From Clostridium polyendosporum (GTDB lineage: Bacteria; Bacillota; Clostridia; Clostridiales; Clostridiaceae), in assembly GCF_018332455.1 (NCBI RefSeq), contig NZ_BOPZ01000016.1, positions 23,914-87,913 on the forward strand: a stretch of 64,000 bases of DNA, given 5' to 3'. Positions within the stretch are counted from its first letter, which is position 1; each line of letters starts with the position of its first letter. The notes below the pieces were generated by a model. That model was not told the origin of the DNA. It saw only the letters and a program-made list of their open reading frames with translations, and did no database searches. The translations under genes and the position numbers were made by a program. Positions 47,501 to 55,946 of the stretch are shown here, in pieces.

Positions 47501-48335
47501 TGCTCATCATGTTGTAGACAACACTTAATCCTTGCTCTAAACTATCTCTGAACTTTTCAACCTGTAATATATCATCATCAAAATTAATTATATAAGGTTT
47601 TAATCCTCCTACATTTTCACATACAGTTCTTGCACTGTATAAAAGCTTTTCTAATCCTTGAAGTTCCACATCAAGGCTATCCAAAAGCACTTTTGCCCAT
47701 ATACTATTACTTAATTCTTCAACAGAACTTATTTTTAATTCTTCTACTTTTTCTAAGAACCATTTTTCAGGCCATGGCCCGCTCATAGAAAAATCATATA
47801 AATCTAATACAAGCTGCTGAAGTCTTAAGTCATCCTTTCCCTGTCCGTAGGCATCCACTAAATTTCTAAAAGTATTATCTTCACTATCATATCTATCTTC
47901 AAATAGTTCAGCTACTACTTCACTTTTAATAAGAGTACATTCTGTTGCATCACCAATCCTAAAATTAGGATCTAAATCTATGTGATGAAAATTATTCTTT
48001 ATAACATCAAGACAGAAAGAATGCATTGTAGTAATATTTGATCTACTTAATAGAGTAAGCTGTCTCTGAAGTATCTTTGAGTTTGGAATCTTCTCAAGAG
48101 CCTTTGCAATGGCATCTCCAATCCTCTCTCTCATTTCAGAGGCGGCAGCTGATGTAAAAGTAACAACTAATAGTTTATCTATATCTATAGGCTTTTTTTC
48201 ATCTGTTATTATCCTAATTATCCTCTCAACAAGTACAGCTGTTTTTCCTGATCCTGCTGCTGCAGCTATAAGAAGGTTGCTCCCCCTTGTATTTATGGCA
48301 CTAAGTTGTTCTTTAGTCCATTTTGTATTCCCCAT
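44526..48335 (-). CDS. addA: ATP-dependent helicase/nuclease subunit A
   Basis: This 1269-aa AddA is a UvrD-like helicase with a C-terminal RecB nuclease domain; AddAB processes DNA breaks for recombination. Walker A AAAGSGKTAVLVERI is near residue 30 and the DEYQDTN helicase motif lies near the middle. The late YVALTRAKEKLIITG motif follows, and the nuclease motif is LLDYKTDYVERG near the end. Its ATG overlaps the addB stop by one base (TAATG), and its ribosome site GGAGGTGAGG lies inside addB, so translation is coupled. Confidence 0.95.
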   Translation of the reverse strand: MGNTKWTKEQLSAINTRGSNLLIAAAAGSGKTAVLVERIIRIITDEKKPIDIDKLLVVTFTSAAASEMRERIGDAIAKALEKIPNSKILQRQLTLLSRSNITTMHSFCLDVIKNNFHHIDLDPNFRIGDATECTLIKSEVVAELFEDRYDSEDNTFRNLVDAYGQGKDDLRLQQLVLDLYDFSMSGPWPEKWFLEKVEELKISSVEELSNSIWAKVLLDSLDVELQGLEKLLYSARTVCENVGGLKPYIINFDDDILQVEKFRDSLEQGLSVVYNMMSTISFSKLKTVRKNQVEDEEAQKKVKDIRDDVKKKIGKLKDDVFAIPPVEAVKDFEKIYSLIKTLTELVIEFGERYKEKKKDRGILDFNDLEHLCLKILTYQDEEGNIIPSKVAEGFREKFEEILVDEYQDTNNIQEAIIGMVSRKSLDNPNVFMVGDVKQSIYRFRHAKPELFLEKYNTYFKEEGKQNRKIMLYKNFRSRREVIEGVNYIFKALMSETVGELQYDEKEALNLGADYKELTDENVYSSIDISIENIKVAGDIELHILNKAGEEEHDEAVQIEENQQDEENQVSQRSDEEEDLDAVQIEARIVAKRIKELVNPEDGSSFMVWDKTIERYREIKYKDIVILLRATKNWSEVFVEELGQSRVPVYADTGTGYFETIEIRTIMSLLHIVDNPMQDIHILAVLRSPIFSFTGEELSNLRIVDKDKYFYETIIEIAQGTIIKGINEELRDKCSYFLEALNKWREKSLYMPIDEFIWYLFMDTSYYGYTAAMPNGVQRQANLRILFQRAKQFEQTSFKGVFNFINFINKLKKSSGDMGSAKILGENEDVVRIMSIHKSKGLEFPVVFLSGCGKQFNLRDLNNVVLFHDELGFGPDFVDVDRRISYTSFPKHAIKKRFNLEALSEEMRVLYVALTRAKEKLIITGATADIERASRRWCSAASLDDKIIPPSEVLKGRSYLDWIGIALSKHRDGEPLRELGGGDIKILKDELSTWKIKVWTKSDLIVDKEAENVDECEEKRKSFVHNEQVSIREAILKRLDFKYTYERSTILPANISVSDLKRTAYNEGEGETLHIYKVDTLKKPLFLQEEKGLSPAERGTVIHFVMQHLNLDFVDNIKAIEDQITNMIHNDLLTEDQVKVIRPNKIFKFFKSNIGKRMLKCHKEKGTVYRELPFFTTIPASMIEKDLPTEVYDEEVIRLQGVIDCFFEEEDGIVLLDYKTDYVERGEENKIKDRYEVQMRYYADTLEKITGKRVKEEYLYLFYLDSEVKY

Positions 48336-51300
48336 TATTCCTCACCTCCTATTTTCATTCCTACAACATTACAAATATCCTCCCATAATTCTTCATCTTT
48401 TTTCTTTCTTACATGTTTATATTTATTATCTATTAAACTAGCATCAAATTGGCATATTGGAGAATAATTACAAAATGTACAGTAAGTGAAACTTCCATCC
48501 TTTGAAGGTTCAATCTTTATACTTCCACTTAGCATTTCCTCACAAATTTCTATCATCTTTTGATTTACATATTCTCTTAAAACATTAAACTGTTCTTCTG
48601 TAACGACTGCACTTTGCTTAGTAAAATCCCCATCTTTTTTGAATGAAGCGGGAATTATAAGTGAATAAGTTTCCATTGTGTTATCCATAGCCTTAACTAA
48701 CTTTATATCTTTCAGTAGAAGACCATCCATCTTAAGCTTCTTAAGTATTCTTTCCTTAATGTCCTCATCACCTAAATCCTTTGATGACCTTATTATAGGA
48801 TCATCAATTTTAAAATATAAAATAGCACCAGGAAGTACCTGCTTCTCAAGGAAGTACTTTGAGTTTTTAATTAATGCATCTAAATAAACCAACAGTTGAA
48901 CTTGTAACCCATAATAAAGCTGATTTAAATCAAACTCCTTGTTTCCTGACTTATAATCTATAATTCTTATATAAGTTTGGCCTTCAATTTCTACGGTATC
49001 TACTCTATCTATTCTTCCCGTAAGATAAATATCATCTCCAGAAGGAAGTGTAAGCTTTATGGGTTCACTATCTTTATAGTTTCCGAACTCAAATTCATTT
49101 CTAAAAATATCAAAATTACTTCTCTTCATATGTTCTGAAATTATTGTTACAGATTTTGTTAATATTTTCTTAAACCTATCTGTGAAATATTTATATCTCT
49201 TTGAACTATTAAGTATAGAAGCAGAATTCTTTCCAACCTCTTTGTCTACCAAATTTGAAATTATGTTTCTACACTGCTCTGTAGAAACCTCATTCCATCT
49301 CAGATCATTATCTTTTACATATTTTGTAAATTGGTCTAATATTTCATGCATTAAATTTCCTAAATCTGGTGGGGTAAATTCATATACCTTTCTATCCTTT
49401 GCTTTTAAACCATATTGAACATAATATGCAAATGCACATTGAGCATATTTTTCTATTCTGGACACATTAAACATTAATCTTCCTGCATCATTAGAATAGA
49501 GCTTTTTTATCTTAGTTTTTGAAACATTATTCTCCTGATTGGTATAAGTTAATCCCTTAACCATTCTTTCAGTCTTTTCTTTCCACTGCTCCTTATCCCT
49601 ATACCATGAATAAACCTCAAACCAATATTTCTCAAAACCTTTATTTTCAAAATCTTTTCTTAATACCGTTGTAAGCTCATTAAACGTTGGTATAGGAGCA
49701 ACTATCTTTTCATATTCATCCCTATTAATCTTATATAAATCACTTTCCTCTTTAATTTTAGGAAAAATCTTCTTAAGTCTAGGGATGATTATAGAAGATC
49801 TTAAAGATTTCCCTTCAAAATCAGCAAGAGGATAGCTTATCATAAGATACCTACTTGATATAGTTAATACAGTATACACAAGAAACTGCTCCTCAAAAGC
49901 TTTTGTCTTTGTATCTGCTGCAAGTTCCATACCCACTTCTTTTAAAAGTTCTCTATCTCTATCTGATAATATTCCTTCATCCTTATTTGAAGCTGGAAGT
50001 ACTCCATCATTAGCACCTACAATATATAATGCTTTAACATCTCTACCTCTTATTCTAGCTACATCTCCAATATTCACCTGATCTAAAGCTACAGGAATGA
50101 GTCCCATCTCATGTTTTTGAAAACCAACATTTATTATTTTTATATAACTACTAAAATCAACATTTTCCTTCCCCATAACTTCTACAGCTTGATCAAGAAC
50201 CTGCATAACAATATCTATTACTTGTGAGTATTCTTTAGCTCTATCCTGTATACCTTTATTCTCAAAATCCTCTGACCACTTTTCTACCTTTGAAATAACC
50301 CCAATATTATTTAAGAAATCATATAACTTAATTGAAATATCTCTTACGCTATTTTTACCCTTAATTTCTTTATAAAACTCCTGTAGTGGAAACCTTACTT
50401 CATCCTTTATATCATTTATTAAAGCGAGCTTCTGTTTATCCTCAGTGGAAAGTTCCTCTTCCTTCTTAAAGCCATTAGACACAGGATAATCCCACCATTC
50501 CCCCGTCCACTTACTTCCCTTTATTCCATTTGAAAGCACATAGTTTTCAAGAATATCTATGTAGTGTTTTTCAATAGGTGTAAGTCCTGTCTTTAAGTAT
50601 TTAAATACACTTTCATAACTCCAATTTTTTGTGAATATATCAAATATAGAGTTAATTAGTACTATGAGAGGATTACTCACCACATCTCTTTTTTTATCGA
50701 TAAAGTAAGGAATATTATACTGAGAGAATATTACTGAAGTTATCTTTTCATAGTCTTCAATATTTCTACATACTACAGAAATATCCTTATACCTGTAGTT
50801 TTTATCTCTTACAAGAGCAACAATATCCTTAGCTATAGTTTCTACTTCATCATAGTTATTACTTGCCTTATAAATTCTTATATCTCCATTTTCTCTTTGA
50901 TAAACTTTAAATGGATAGGAAAAAAAGTGCCTTTCAATGTGGTTTAACTCATCGCTTTTTTTAAATCTCCATCCTACTTCCTTATTGATATTTACATACC
51001 CATCATAAGATATCCGATTTTCCTGAGCTAGCTTCATAAGCTTACTTTCAGTATTCTTAGTTACATTAAATATATCAGTCTCTCCTCGCTCTTCTTCTCT
51101 ATCATCCATGGTAAGCGCAAAATTTACTCTCTTAACTTTCTTCATAAGCTTTATAAGAACCTCATACTGCTGTGGAGTAAATGTAGTAAATTCATCTACC
51201 CAAACTTCTGCTCCATCATAAATATTGCAATTATCTAACTTTTTAGAAAGCATGGTTAACTCATCATCGGGATCTATATAGTTTTTATTAATTGCTTCAT

Positions 51301-51802
51301 TAAATTTATTAAAAATTAAGGTTAAATCATGAAGTTTCATCTTTAAATCTTCATCTTCTGCACTTAACTCTTTAATAGTGTTATTAAGTATTTCTTGGGT
51401 AACGTTATACTTCTTAAATTCTGTAATTGTTTTAGATATTACATCTATAAAACCTTGCTGCCTTGAAGCTCTAAAGAATATGGTCATATCATTACCCAAG
51501 TCCTCTAATATCTTATAAAGAAGCATATCCTTTCCGGCCTCATTCATTCTTCTATGACTTAATCCACCACATTCACTGAAGACCCTATGTGCCATTCTTT
51601 TAAAACTTAAAACCTCAGCTTTAAGTACACTCTTCTCTCCAATCATTTTTAGAAGTCTATTTTCTGTCTGGAAAGTAAACTGCTCTGGTACTAAAAGTAT
51701 CAGCTTACTTAAGGCATTATTTTCTATTCTCTTTTTTATCTGATTAATACAGTAATGACTTTTTCCACTACCAGCTCTACCATATATAAATTTAATCCCC
51801 AT
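48335..51802 (-). CDS. addB: ATP-dependent helicase/nuclease subunit B
   Basis: This is a roughly 1155-aa AddB with N-terminal Walker A GRAGSGKSHYC and a C-terminal RecB-type nuclease domain including IRIIDYKSGNKEFDL. The four cysteines of the iron-sulfur staple are visible as one in KYAQCAFAYY and three in YCTFCNYSPIC. The frame opens at 51832, but TAGGAGAG lies just before the ATG at 51800-51802, which I use (MGIKFIYGRAGSGK). Confidence 0.95.
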   Translation of the reverse strand: MGIKFIYGRAGSGKSHYCINQIKKRIENNALSKLILLVPEQFTFQTENRLLKMIGEKSVLKAEVLSFKRMAHRVFSECGGLSHRRMNEAGKDMLLYKILEDLGNDMTIFFRASRQQGFIDVISKTITEFKKYNVTQEILNNTIKELSAEDEDLKMKLHDLTLIFNKFNEAINKNYIDPDDELTMLSKKLDNCNIYDGAEVWVDEFTTFTPQQYEVLIKLMKKVKRVNFALTMDDREEERGETDIFNVTKNTESKLMKLAQENRISYDGYVNINKEVGWRFKKSDELNHIERHFFSYPFKVYQRENGDIRIYKASNNYDEVETIAKDIVALVRDKNYRYKDISVVCRNIEDYEKITSVIFSQYNIPYFIDKKRDVVSNPLIVLINSIFDIFTKNWSYESVFKYLKTGLTPIEKHYIDILENYVLSNGIKGSKWTGEWWDYPVSNGFKKEEELSTEDKQKLALINDIKDEVRFPLQEFYKEIKGKNSVRDISIKLYDFLNNIGVISKVEKWSEDFENKGIQDRAKEYSQVIDIVMQVLDQAVEVMGKENVDFSSYIKIINVGFQKHEMGLIPVALDQVNIGDVARIRGRDVKALYIVGANDGVLPASNKDEGILSDRDRELLKEVGMELAADTKTKAFEEQFLVYTVLTISSRYLMISYPLADFEGKSLRSSIIIPRLKKIFPKIKEESDLYKINRDEYEKIVAPIPTFNELTTVLRKDFENKGFEKYWFEVYSWYRDKEQWKEKTERMVKGLTYTNQENNVSKTKIKKLYSNDAGRLMFNVSRIEKYAQCAFAYYVQYGLKAKDRKVYEFTPPDLGNLMHEILDQFTKYVKDNDLRWNEVSTEQCRNIISNLVDKEVGKNSASILNSSKRYKYFTDRFKKILTKSVTIISEHMKRSNFDIFRNEFEFGNYKDSEPIKLTLPSGDDIYLTGRIDRVDTVEIEGQTYIRIIDYKSGNKEFDLNQLYYGLQVQLLVYLDALIKNSKYFLEKQVLPGAILYFKIDDPIIRSSKDLGDEDIKERILKKLKMDGLLLKDIKLVKAMDNTMETYSLIIPASFKKDGDFTKQSAVVTEEQFNVLREYVNQKMIEICEEMLSGSIKIEPSKDGSFTYCTFCNYSPICQFDASLIDNKYKHVRKKKDEELWEDICNVVGMKIGGEE

Positions 51803-51950
51803 AATATCTCTCCTAAATAAATATTTATACAAATACGCCCACTATTTTTCCCCTAACTTTCATACTATAATTTTACAAAACATATGTTCACCTATAATTA
51901 TAACCTAAATGCTACTTTTATTTACACTTAAATAAACGGGTAAATATACA

Positions 51951-51993
51951 AAAAAACTGCCTTATCTCATATATTAATGAGGGCAGTTTTTTA
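51951..51993 (-). terminator. terminator of the 97-aa unknown gene
   Basis: AAAAACTGCC pairs with GGCAGTTTTT around a loop containing a weak inner stem. Confidence 0.75.
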
Positions 51994-51999
51994 AGTTTA

Positions 52000-52293
52000 T
52001 TATATAGTTTTCCTTATTTCTTCTCCAATTTCCTCTAATATCTTATCAATTAATTCATTAATTTCCTTATCTTCTTCTTCACTTCTACCAGTTTCTAATA
52101 CTGTTAACGGAATAGCTGCGCAACAATTTCTAATCATAGAGTAAACTTTAGTATTAACATTATAACTTAATAAATCGGCATAAGTTAAACCTTCCTTATC
52201 AAAGGATACCATAAATTCTCTAAACCCATTGCTTATTTTAATATCTATTCCTAATTTTCTTACTGCTTTTAATTGTGGATTCAATACTCTCAT
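52000..52293 (-). CDS. unknown 97-aa protein
   Basis: I do not recognise this small acidic protein. It has FREFMVSFDKEGLTYADLLSY in its middle, a RNCCAAIPLTVLE segment with paired cysteines (about 55-67), and a very acidic helical C-terminus with EEEDKEINELIDKILEEIGEE. The ribosome site is GGGGAGC. It stands alone between addB and a GNAT gene and has its own terminator. Confidence 0.65.
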   Translation of the reverse strand: MRVLNPQLKAVRKLGIDIKISNGFREFMVSFDKEGLTYADLLSYNVNTKVYSMIRNCCAAIPLTVLETGRSEEEDKEINELIDKILEEIGEEIRKTI

Positions 52294-52389
52294 TTAGAGC
52301 TCCCCTTCCCCTAGTTTAAATTCTATCATGTAAATCATATACTCTATTATACCTTATTGAAAGTAATTTTCAATTACATTTATAAAGAA

Positions 52390-52412
52390 AAGTGCAACAA
52401 TAAGTTACACTT
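52390..52412 (-). terminator. terminator of the GNAT gene
   Basis: AAGTGTAAC pairs with GTTGCACTT and TTC-TTT follows; it overlaps the stop codon. Confidence 0.65.
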
Positions 52413-52938
52413 CATTTTCTACCAATTTATAATCTTCTCTTAAAATTCCCATTATCAATACATCATGATATTGTCCTCGACAAAAGTACTTCTTTCTCTT
52501 GGTTCCTTCGATAATAAACCTGCATCTTTCATAACATCTTATAGCTCTTTCATTATAGGATACAACTTCAAGTTCTATCCTTTGAGCATTTCTATACATA
52601 AAAAGATAATCTAAAAGTATATTTATAGAATCCTGCCCATATCCCCTATTCCAATATACGCTTCCTATAGTTATACCTATAGAATAAACGTTACTTGTAT
52701 CCTCAGATTCTTTATATGTTATATAACCTACTAACGTTCCCTTTTCATTAATTATGCTTAAGGTTTTTCTATTAATATTCATAAGTTGATCAAAATGCTG
52801 CATTACATACTCAGTAGAAGGATATATTATATGTCCACCGTCATACCTTCTTACCTCTTTATCTGAGCAAATACTACAAAAAATATTTACATCTCTTTTT
52901 TCTACAGATCTTAAATATACTTTATCTCCTTTTAGCAC
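52405..52938 (-). CDS. GNAT family N-acetyltransferase
   Basis: This 177-aa RimJ/RimL-type acetyltransferase starts LKGDKVYLRSVEKRD. It has the acetyl-CoA loop VYWNRGYGQDSINILLDYLF (about 93-112) and the RIELEVVSYNERAIRCYERC segment. The substrate is unknown: ribosomal protein, small amine or drug are all possible. The start is GTG at 52936-52938 behind a run of eight G. Monocistronic. Confidence 0.85.
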   Translation of the reverse strand: MLKGDKVYLRSVEKRDVNIFCSICSDKEVRRYDGGHIIYPSTEYVMQHFDQLMNINRKTLSIINEKGTLVGYITYKESEDTSNVYSIGITIGSVYWNRGYGQDSINILLDYLFMYRNAQRIELEVVSYNERAIRCYERCRFIIEGTKRKKYFCRGQYHDVLIMGILREDYKLVENEV

Positions 52939-53078
52939 TAAATCCCCCCCCTTTTTTTTATCTATAAATGAACACCCTCTTACATTTATTATATTATTTT
53001 ACAAAATATGCTTCAACCAGTATAATTACATAAGCATTTTAGAACTTATAATAATAAGAAATCTTGAGTTATTCAAAA

Positions 53079-53990
53079 CTAATACTTAGTTATAAATTCT
53101 GGCCCCCCTATACACACTCTCTTTATGATTAATACTCCATCATTCATAGTCTTAACGCTCCACTTTACAAGAGATATCTTTCCACTTTCAATTTCAATAG
53201 TACTTATTGAATATGGTTGAACGCAGCACCCATCATTAAAATATGGATTTTCTGAAGGGTTAGGAAACCTAGTATTATGAGTATGACCTGTAATTATAGG
53301 TTGATTATTTTCTCCTGCCCATTTCTGTATTTTCCTATCTATTACATCTCTTTTTGTATGACTTTTAGCAGGACTAGTGTTATTCTTAAAGCCAAAATTA
53401 ACTTCAAGGAAACTCCATACATATCTCACTAAATACTTAGCGATTATACTTAAATTATAATTTATGCAATCAAGTTGATGACCATGTACTACAAAGAAAC
53501 TTTGTTTTTTAGTAATACCACTACTATTACTGCTTGTATATTCAAGTACAAGTCCTTCATATATGGTTAAATCATTATAGAGCTTGTAAAGACAAGTCTC
53601 ACCTTCCATCTTAAGTTCCCGCTTACAAATTTTTTCTCTAAAACGTGCCTTCTTTTTCACTTCATCATGATTGCCCCATATCATATAAAATCTATTATTC
53701 TCTTTAAATTTTAAAAGTATATTAAATACATCTATATATGTTTCATATATATCTTTCAAATGTTTTATTTCCCAAAGTTCATCACTATCTCCTATTTCTA
53801 TATAAGTAAAACCATTGTTATAATAATAGTTTAATGCTGTTATATATATATTAGCATTAGGAAGAAAATTATCTTTAAAACTTCCATCCCCTCTATGACA
53901 ATCACTTATGAAAACTATCTTTGAATTGTCATTAATGTTGATAATAGGAGATTTACTCATTATCTTATTTAAAATGTTTTTCTTTCCCAT
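53079..53990 (-). CDS. calcineurin-like metallophosphoesterase
   Basis: A roughly 303-aa phosphoesterase with all metal motifs in order: SDCHRGDG, IGDSDELWE, GNHDEV, VHGHQLD and TGHTHNTR. The substrate is unknown; similarity to UDP-diacylglucosamine-hydrolase-like enzymes is possible. Two ATGs are four codons apart (54002 and 53990). GGGTGA is placed for the second, so I use 53990. Confidence 0.85.
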   Translation of the reverse strand: MGKKNILNKIMSKSPIININDNSKIVFISDCHRGDGSFKDNFLPNANIYITALNYYYNNGFTYIEIGDSDELWEIKHLKDIYETYIDVFNILLKFKENNRFYMIWGNHDEVKKKARFREKICKRELKMEGETCLYKLYNDLTIYEGLVLEYTSSNSSGITKKQSFFVVHGHQLDCINYNLSIIAKYLVRYVWSFLEVNFGFKNNTSPAKSHTKRDVIDRKIQKWAGENNQPIITGHTHNTRFPNPSENPYFNDGCCVQPYSISTIEIESGKISLVKWSVKTMNDGVLIIKRVCIGGPEFITKY

Positions 53991-54073
53991 AAATTCACCC
54001 ATAATAATCTCTGATTTACTATTATATGCACAATGGCTTATAGGCGTTAAATGTTAATTTAATTAATTGAAAA

Positions 54074-54142
54074 TAGAATTTAATAGGATTGAACTTGCTT
54101 AACTTTAGTCACATTTCACTTTATGAAGTTGCAACAAATAAA
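54074..54142 (+). repeat. dispersed two-hairpin intergenic repeat, copy 9
   Basis: The core TTAGTCACATTTCACTTTA runs into TGAAGTTGCAACAAATAAA (54105-54142), preceded by TTTAATAGGATTGAACTTG. Confidence 0.72.
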
Positions 54143-54170
54143 AAAAACCTAGTGATATCACTAGGTTTTT
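54141..54170. terminator. terminator of tRNA-Ser pair, copy 1
   Basis: AAAAACCTAGTGA pairs perfectly with TCACTAGGTTTTT. The same stem recurs at the second tRNA pair. Confidence 0.85.
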
Positions 54171-54261
54171 TGGCGGAGAAAGAGGGATTTGAACCCTCGC
54201 GCCGGTTACCCGACCTACGCCCTTAGCAGGGGCGCCTCTTCGGCCACTTGAGTATTTCTCC
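54171..54261 (-). tRNA. tRNA-Ser (anticodon GCT), copy 1
   Basis: A 91-nt class II tRNA with encoded CCA, a long variable arm and anticodon loop CT-GCT-AA. It reads AGC and AGU. Confidence 0.95.
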
Positions 54262-54295
54262 ATATGTCCTACAAAAAGTTTTTTTTAAATGTTAA

Positions 54296-54386
54296 TGGCG
54301 GAGAGAGTGGGATTCGAACCCACGGTACGGTCACCCGTACGCCGGTTTTCAAGACCGGTGCCTTAAACCAACTCGACCATCTCTCC
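54296..54386 (-). tRNA. tRNA-Ser (anticodon TGA), copy 1
   Basis: A 91-nt class II tRNA with encoded CCA and anticodon loop CT-TGA-AA. It reads UCA and related codons. Confidence 0.95.
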
Positions 54387-54482
54387 GTGTCAAACACAAT
54401 ACTTATTATATCAGCGAATAAAATTTATGTCAACATCCTGAATTAAAAAATTTTTTCCATATTTGTAAACATACTATATTAA

Positions 54483-55292
54483 TTAAAAAATAGCCTCCTC
54501 TTCTTTTAATAATGAATCAAGATTCATCATTAAATCATCTATTTCTCTTAATATCCTTTTATCACAAAAAGCTGCTGCTTTTAATATGTTTGTTATATCA
54601 TTCTCCATATTCTTAGGAACTTTTTTAGCTTTTTCTTTTATTACTTTTAGAATCTTCTTTTCACCTGGATGTAGCATTTCATTTATTGCAAATATAATAT
54701 CGAAGTAACTTGCTAATAATGCTGCTACCCTGTGATTTATACTAACTAAATCATTTCTCTTAATAGCTTTCTCAATTTGATAATAATATGCTGGCATCTT
54801 TGACTTTAATAGAGGGTAATTCTTTTTTATAATATTTATTTTTAATTGCTGTGGATATATTATGTTATATTTTTCTTGAAGCTTTTTTAAGACTCCACTT
54901 TTATCATATAGTATAAGAGAGTTAATAAAATTACTGCAAAAACAAGTCGTATATCCTACATCTGCTTGATAATTTATTAAGTTTTTTTCTAAAATAGTGT
55001 CTATCCACTCTAGTCTTCTATATATAAGCTCTACTTGAATGTTATCCATTAATACACCATCATCTTCTGTTTCCCAAAATTCATTGTTAAGTTCCATGTA
55101 TGAGCAATATTTATCAGTTATGTTTTTTCTCTTTTCTAAAGAAATATCTTTTGAACAATATACATATATATCATAGTCTGAATCCTTATCATTAGTATTT
55201 GTTGCATGAGACCCAGCTAGCATTATTCCTTCTACTTCTTCTAATTTTGAAAATTCTTTCACCATATCTTTTATAAGTAAGCTCAACTCCAT
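54483..55292 (-). CDS. nucleotidyltransferase-domain protein
   Basis: This 269-aa protein has an N-terminal MNT-like nucleotidyltransferase fold: GSHATNTNDKDSDYDIYVY gives the GS motif (27-28) and the metal pair D39/D41. The C-terminal half is helical (about 150-265), as in aminoglycoside or lincosamide transferases and HEPN-linked transferases. It could be a drug-modifying enzyme or an AMP-transferring antitoxin-like protein, but no HEPN partner gene is adjacent. It lies between two copies of a tRNA-Ser pair. The ribosome site is AGGGGG. Confidence 0.75.
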   Translation of the reverse strand: MELSLLIKDMVKEFSKLEEVEGIMLAGSHATNTNDKDSDYDIYVYCSKDISLEKRKNITDKYCSYMELNNEFWETEDDGVLMDNIQVELIYRRLEWIDTILEKNLINYQADVGYTTCFCSNFINSLILYDKSGVLKKLQEKYNIIYPQQLKINIIKKNYPLLKSKMPAYYYQIEKAIKRNDLVSINHRVAALLASYFDIIFAINEMLHPGEKKILKVIKEKAKKVPKNMENDITNILKAAAFCDKRILREIDDLMMNLDSLLKEEEAIF

Positions 55293-55430
55293 AAAAACCC
55301 CCTAAATTTATATGAAATGCTATTTATAAAAATATTATTACATTAAATAACTATTTTATAAATATATAATTAACATTTTTATAGAAATGAACATGTTCCC
55401 CCGTATATAATTGTAATATTTTCATACATG

Positions 55431-55461
55431 AAAAACACCTAGTGATATCACTAGGTGTTTT
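55431..55461. terminator. terminator of tRNA-Ser pair, copy 2
   Basis: AAACACCTAGTGA pairs with TCACTAGGTGTTT, followed by TT. It differs from copy 1 by a compensated base pair. Confidence 0.85.
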
Positions 55462-55552
55462 TGGCGGAGAAAGAGGGATTTGAACCCTCGCGCCGGTTAC
55501 CCGACCTACGCCCTTAGCAGGGGCGCCTCTTCGGCCACTTGAGTATTTCTCC
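55462..55552 (-). tRNA. tRNA-Ser (anticodon GCT), copy 2
   Basis: Same sequence as the copy at 54171-54261 as far as I can read, with encoded CCA. Confidence 0.95.
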
Positions 55553-55586
55553 ATATATCCTATAAAAAGTTTTTTAAATAAAAAAA

Positions 55587-55677
55587 TGGCGGAGAGAGTG
55601 GGATTCGAACCCACGGTACGGTCACCCGTACGCCGGTTTTCAAGACCGGTGCCTTAAACCAACTCGACCATCTCTCC
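55587..55677 (-). tRNA. tRNA-Ser (anticodon TGA), copy 2
   Basis: Same sequence as the copy at 54296-54386 as far as I can read, with encoded CCA. Confidence 0.95.
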
Positions 55678-55913
55678 GTGCTTACAGATGATATTATATC
55701 AAGCTATGTCACTTGTGTCAACACTTAAAATCAAATTTTTTAATAATTTTAAAAAAACATGTCGAATACTACATTCTTAGTATATTTAAATATCTACACT
55801 TTATTCTCTTTCTATATATAATATAAAAAGATCCACTCCATGGATTGTGTTCTAAGTTATCCACGTTATCCACAACTTCACAATTTTATAACTGATCTAT
55901 ATAGTAAAATAAA

Positions 55914-55942
55914 ACTGCTGACGTAATATCAGCAGTCTTTTA
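55914..55942 (-). terminator. terminator of serS
   Basis: ACTGCTGA pairs perfectly with TCAGCAGT, and a T-rich tail follows on the minus strand. Confidence 0.8.
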
Positions 55943-55946
55943 AAGA

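Noticed and set aside
54264..54446. A 60-codon plus-strand open frame
   Set aside because: It is antisense to tRNA-Ser(TGA).
55351..55614. An 87-codon minus-strand open frame
   Set aside because: It runs through two tRNA-Ser genes and a terminator, and has no ribosome site.
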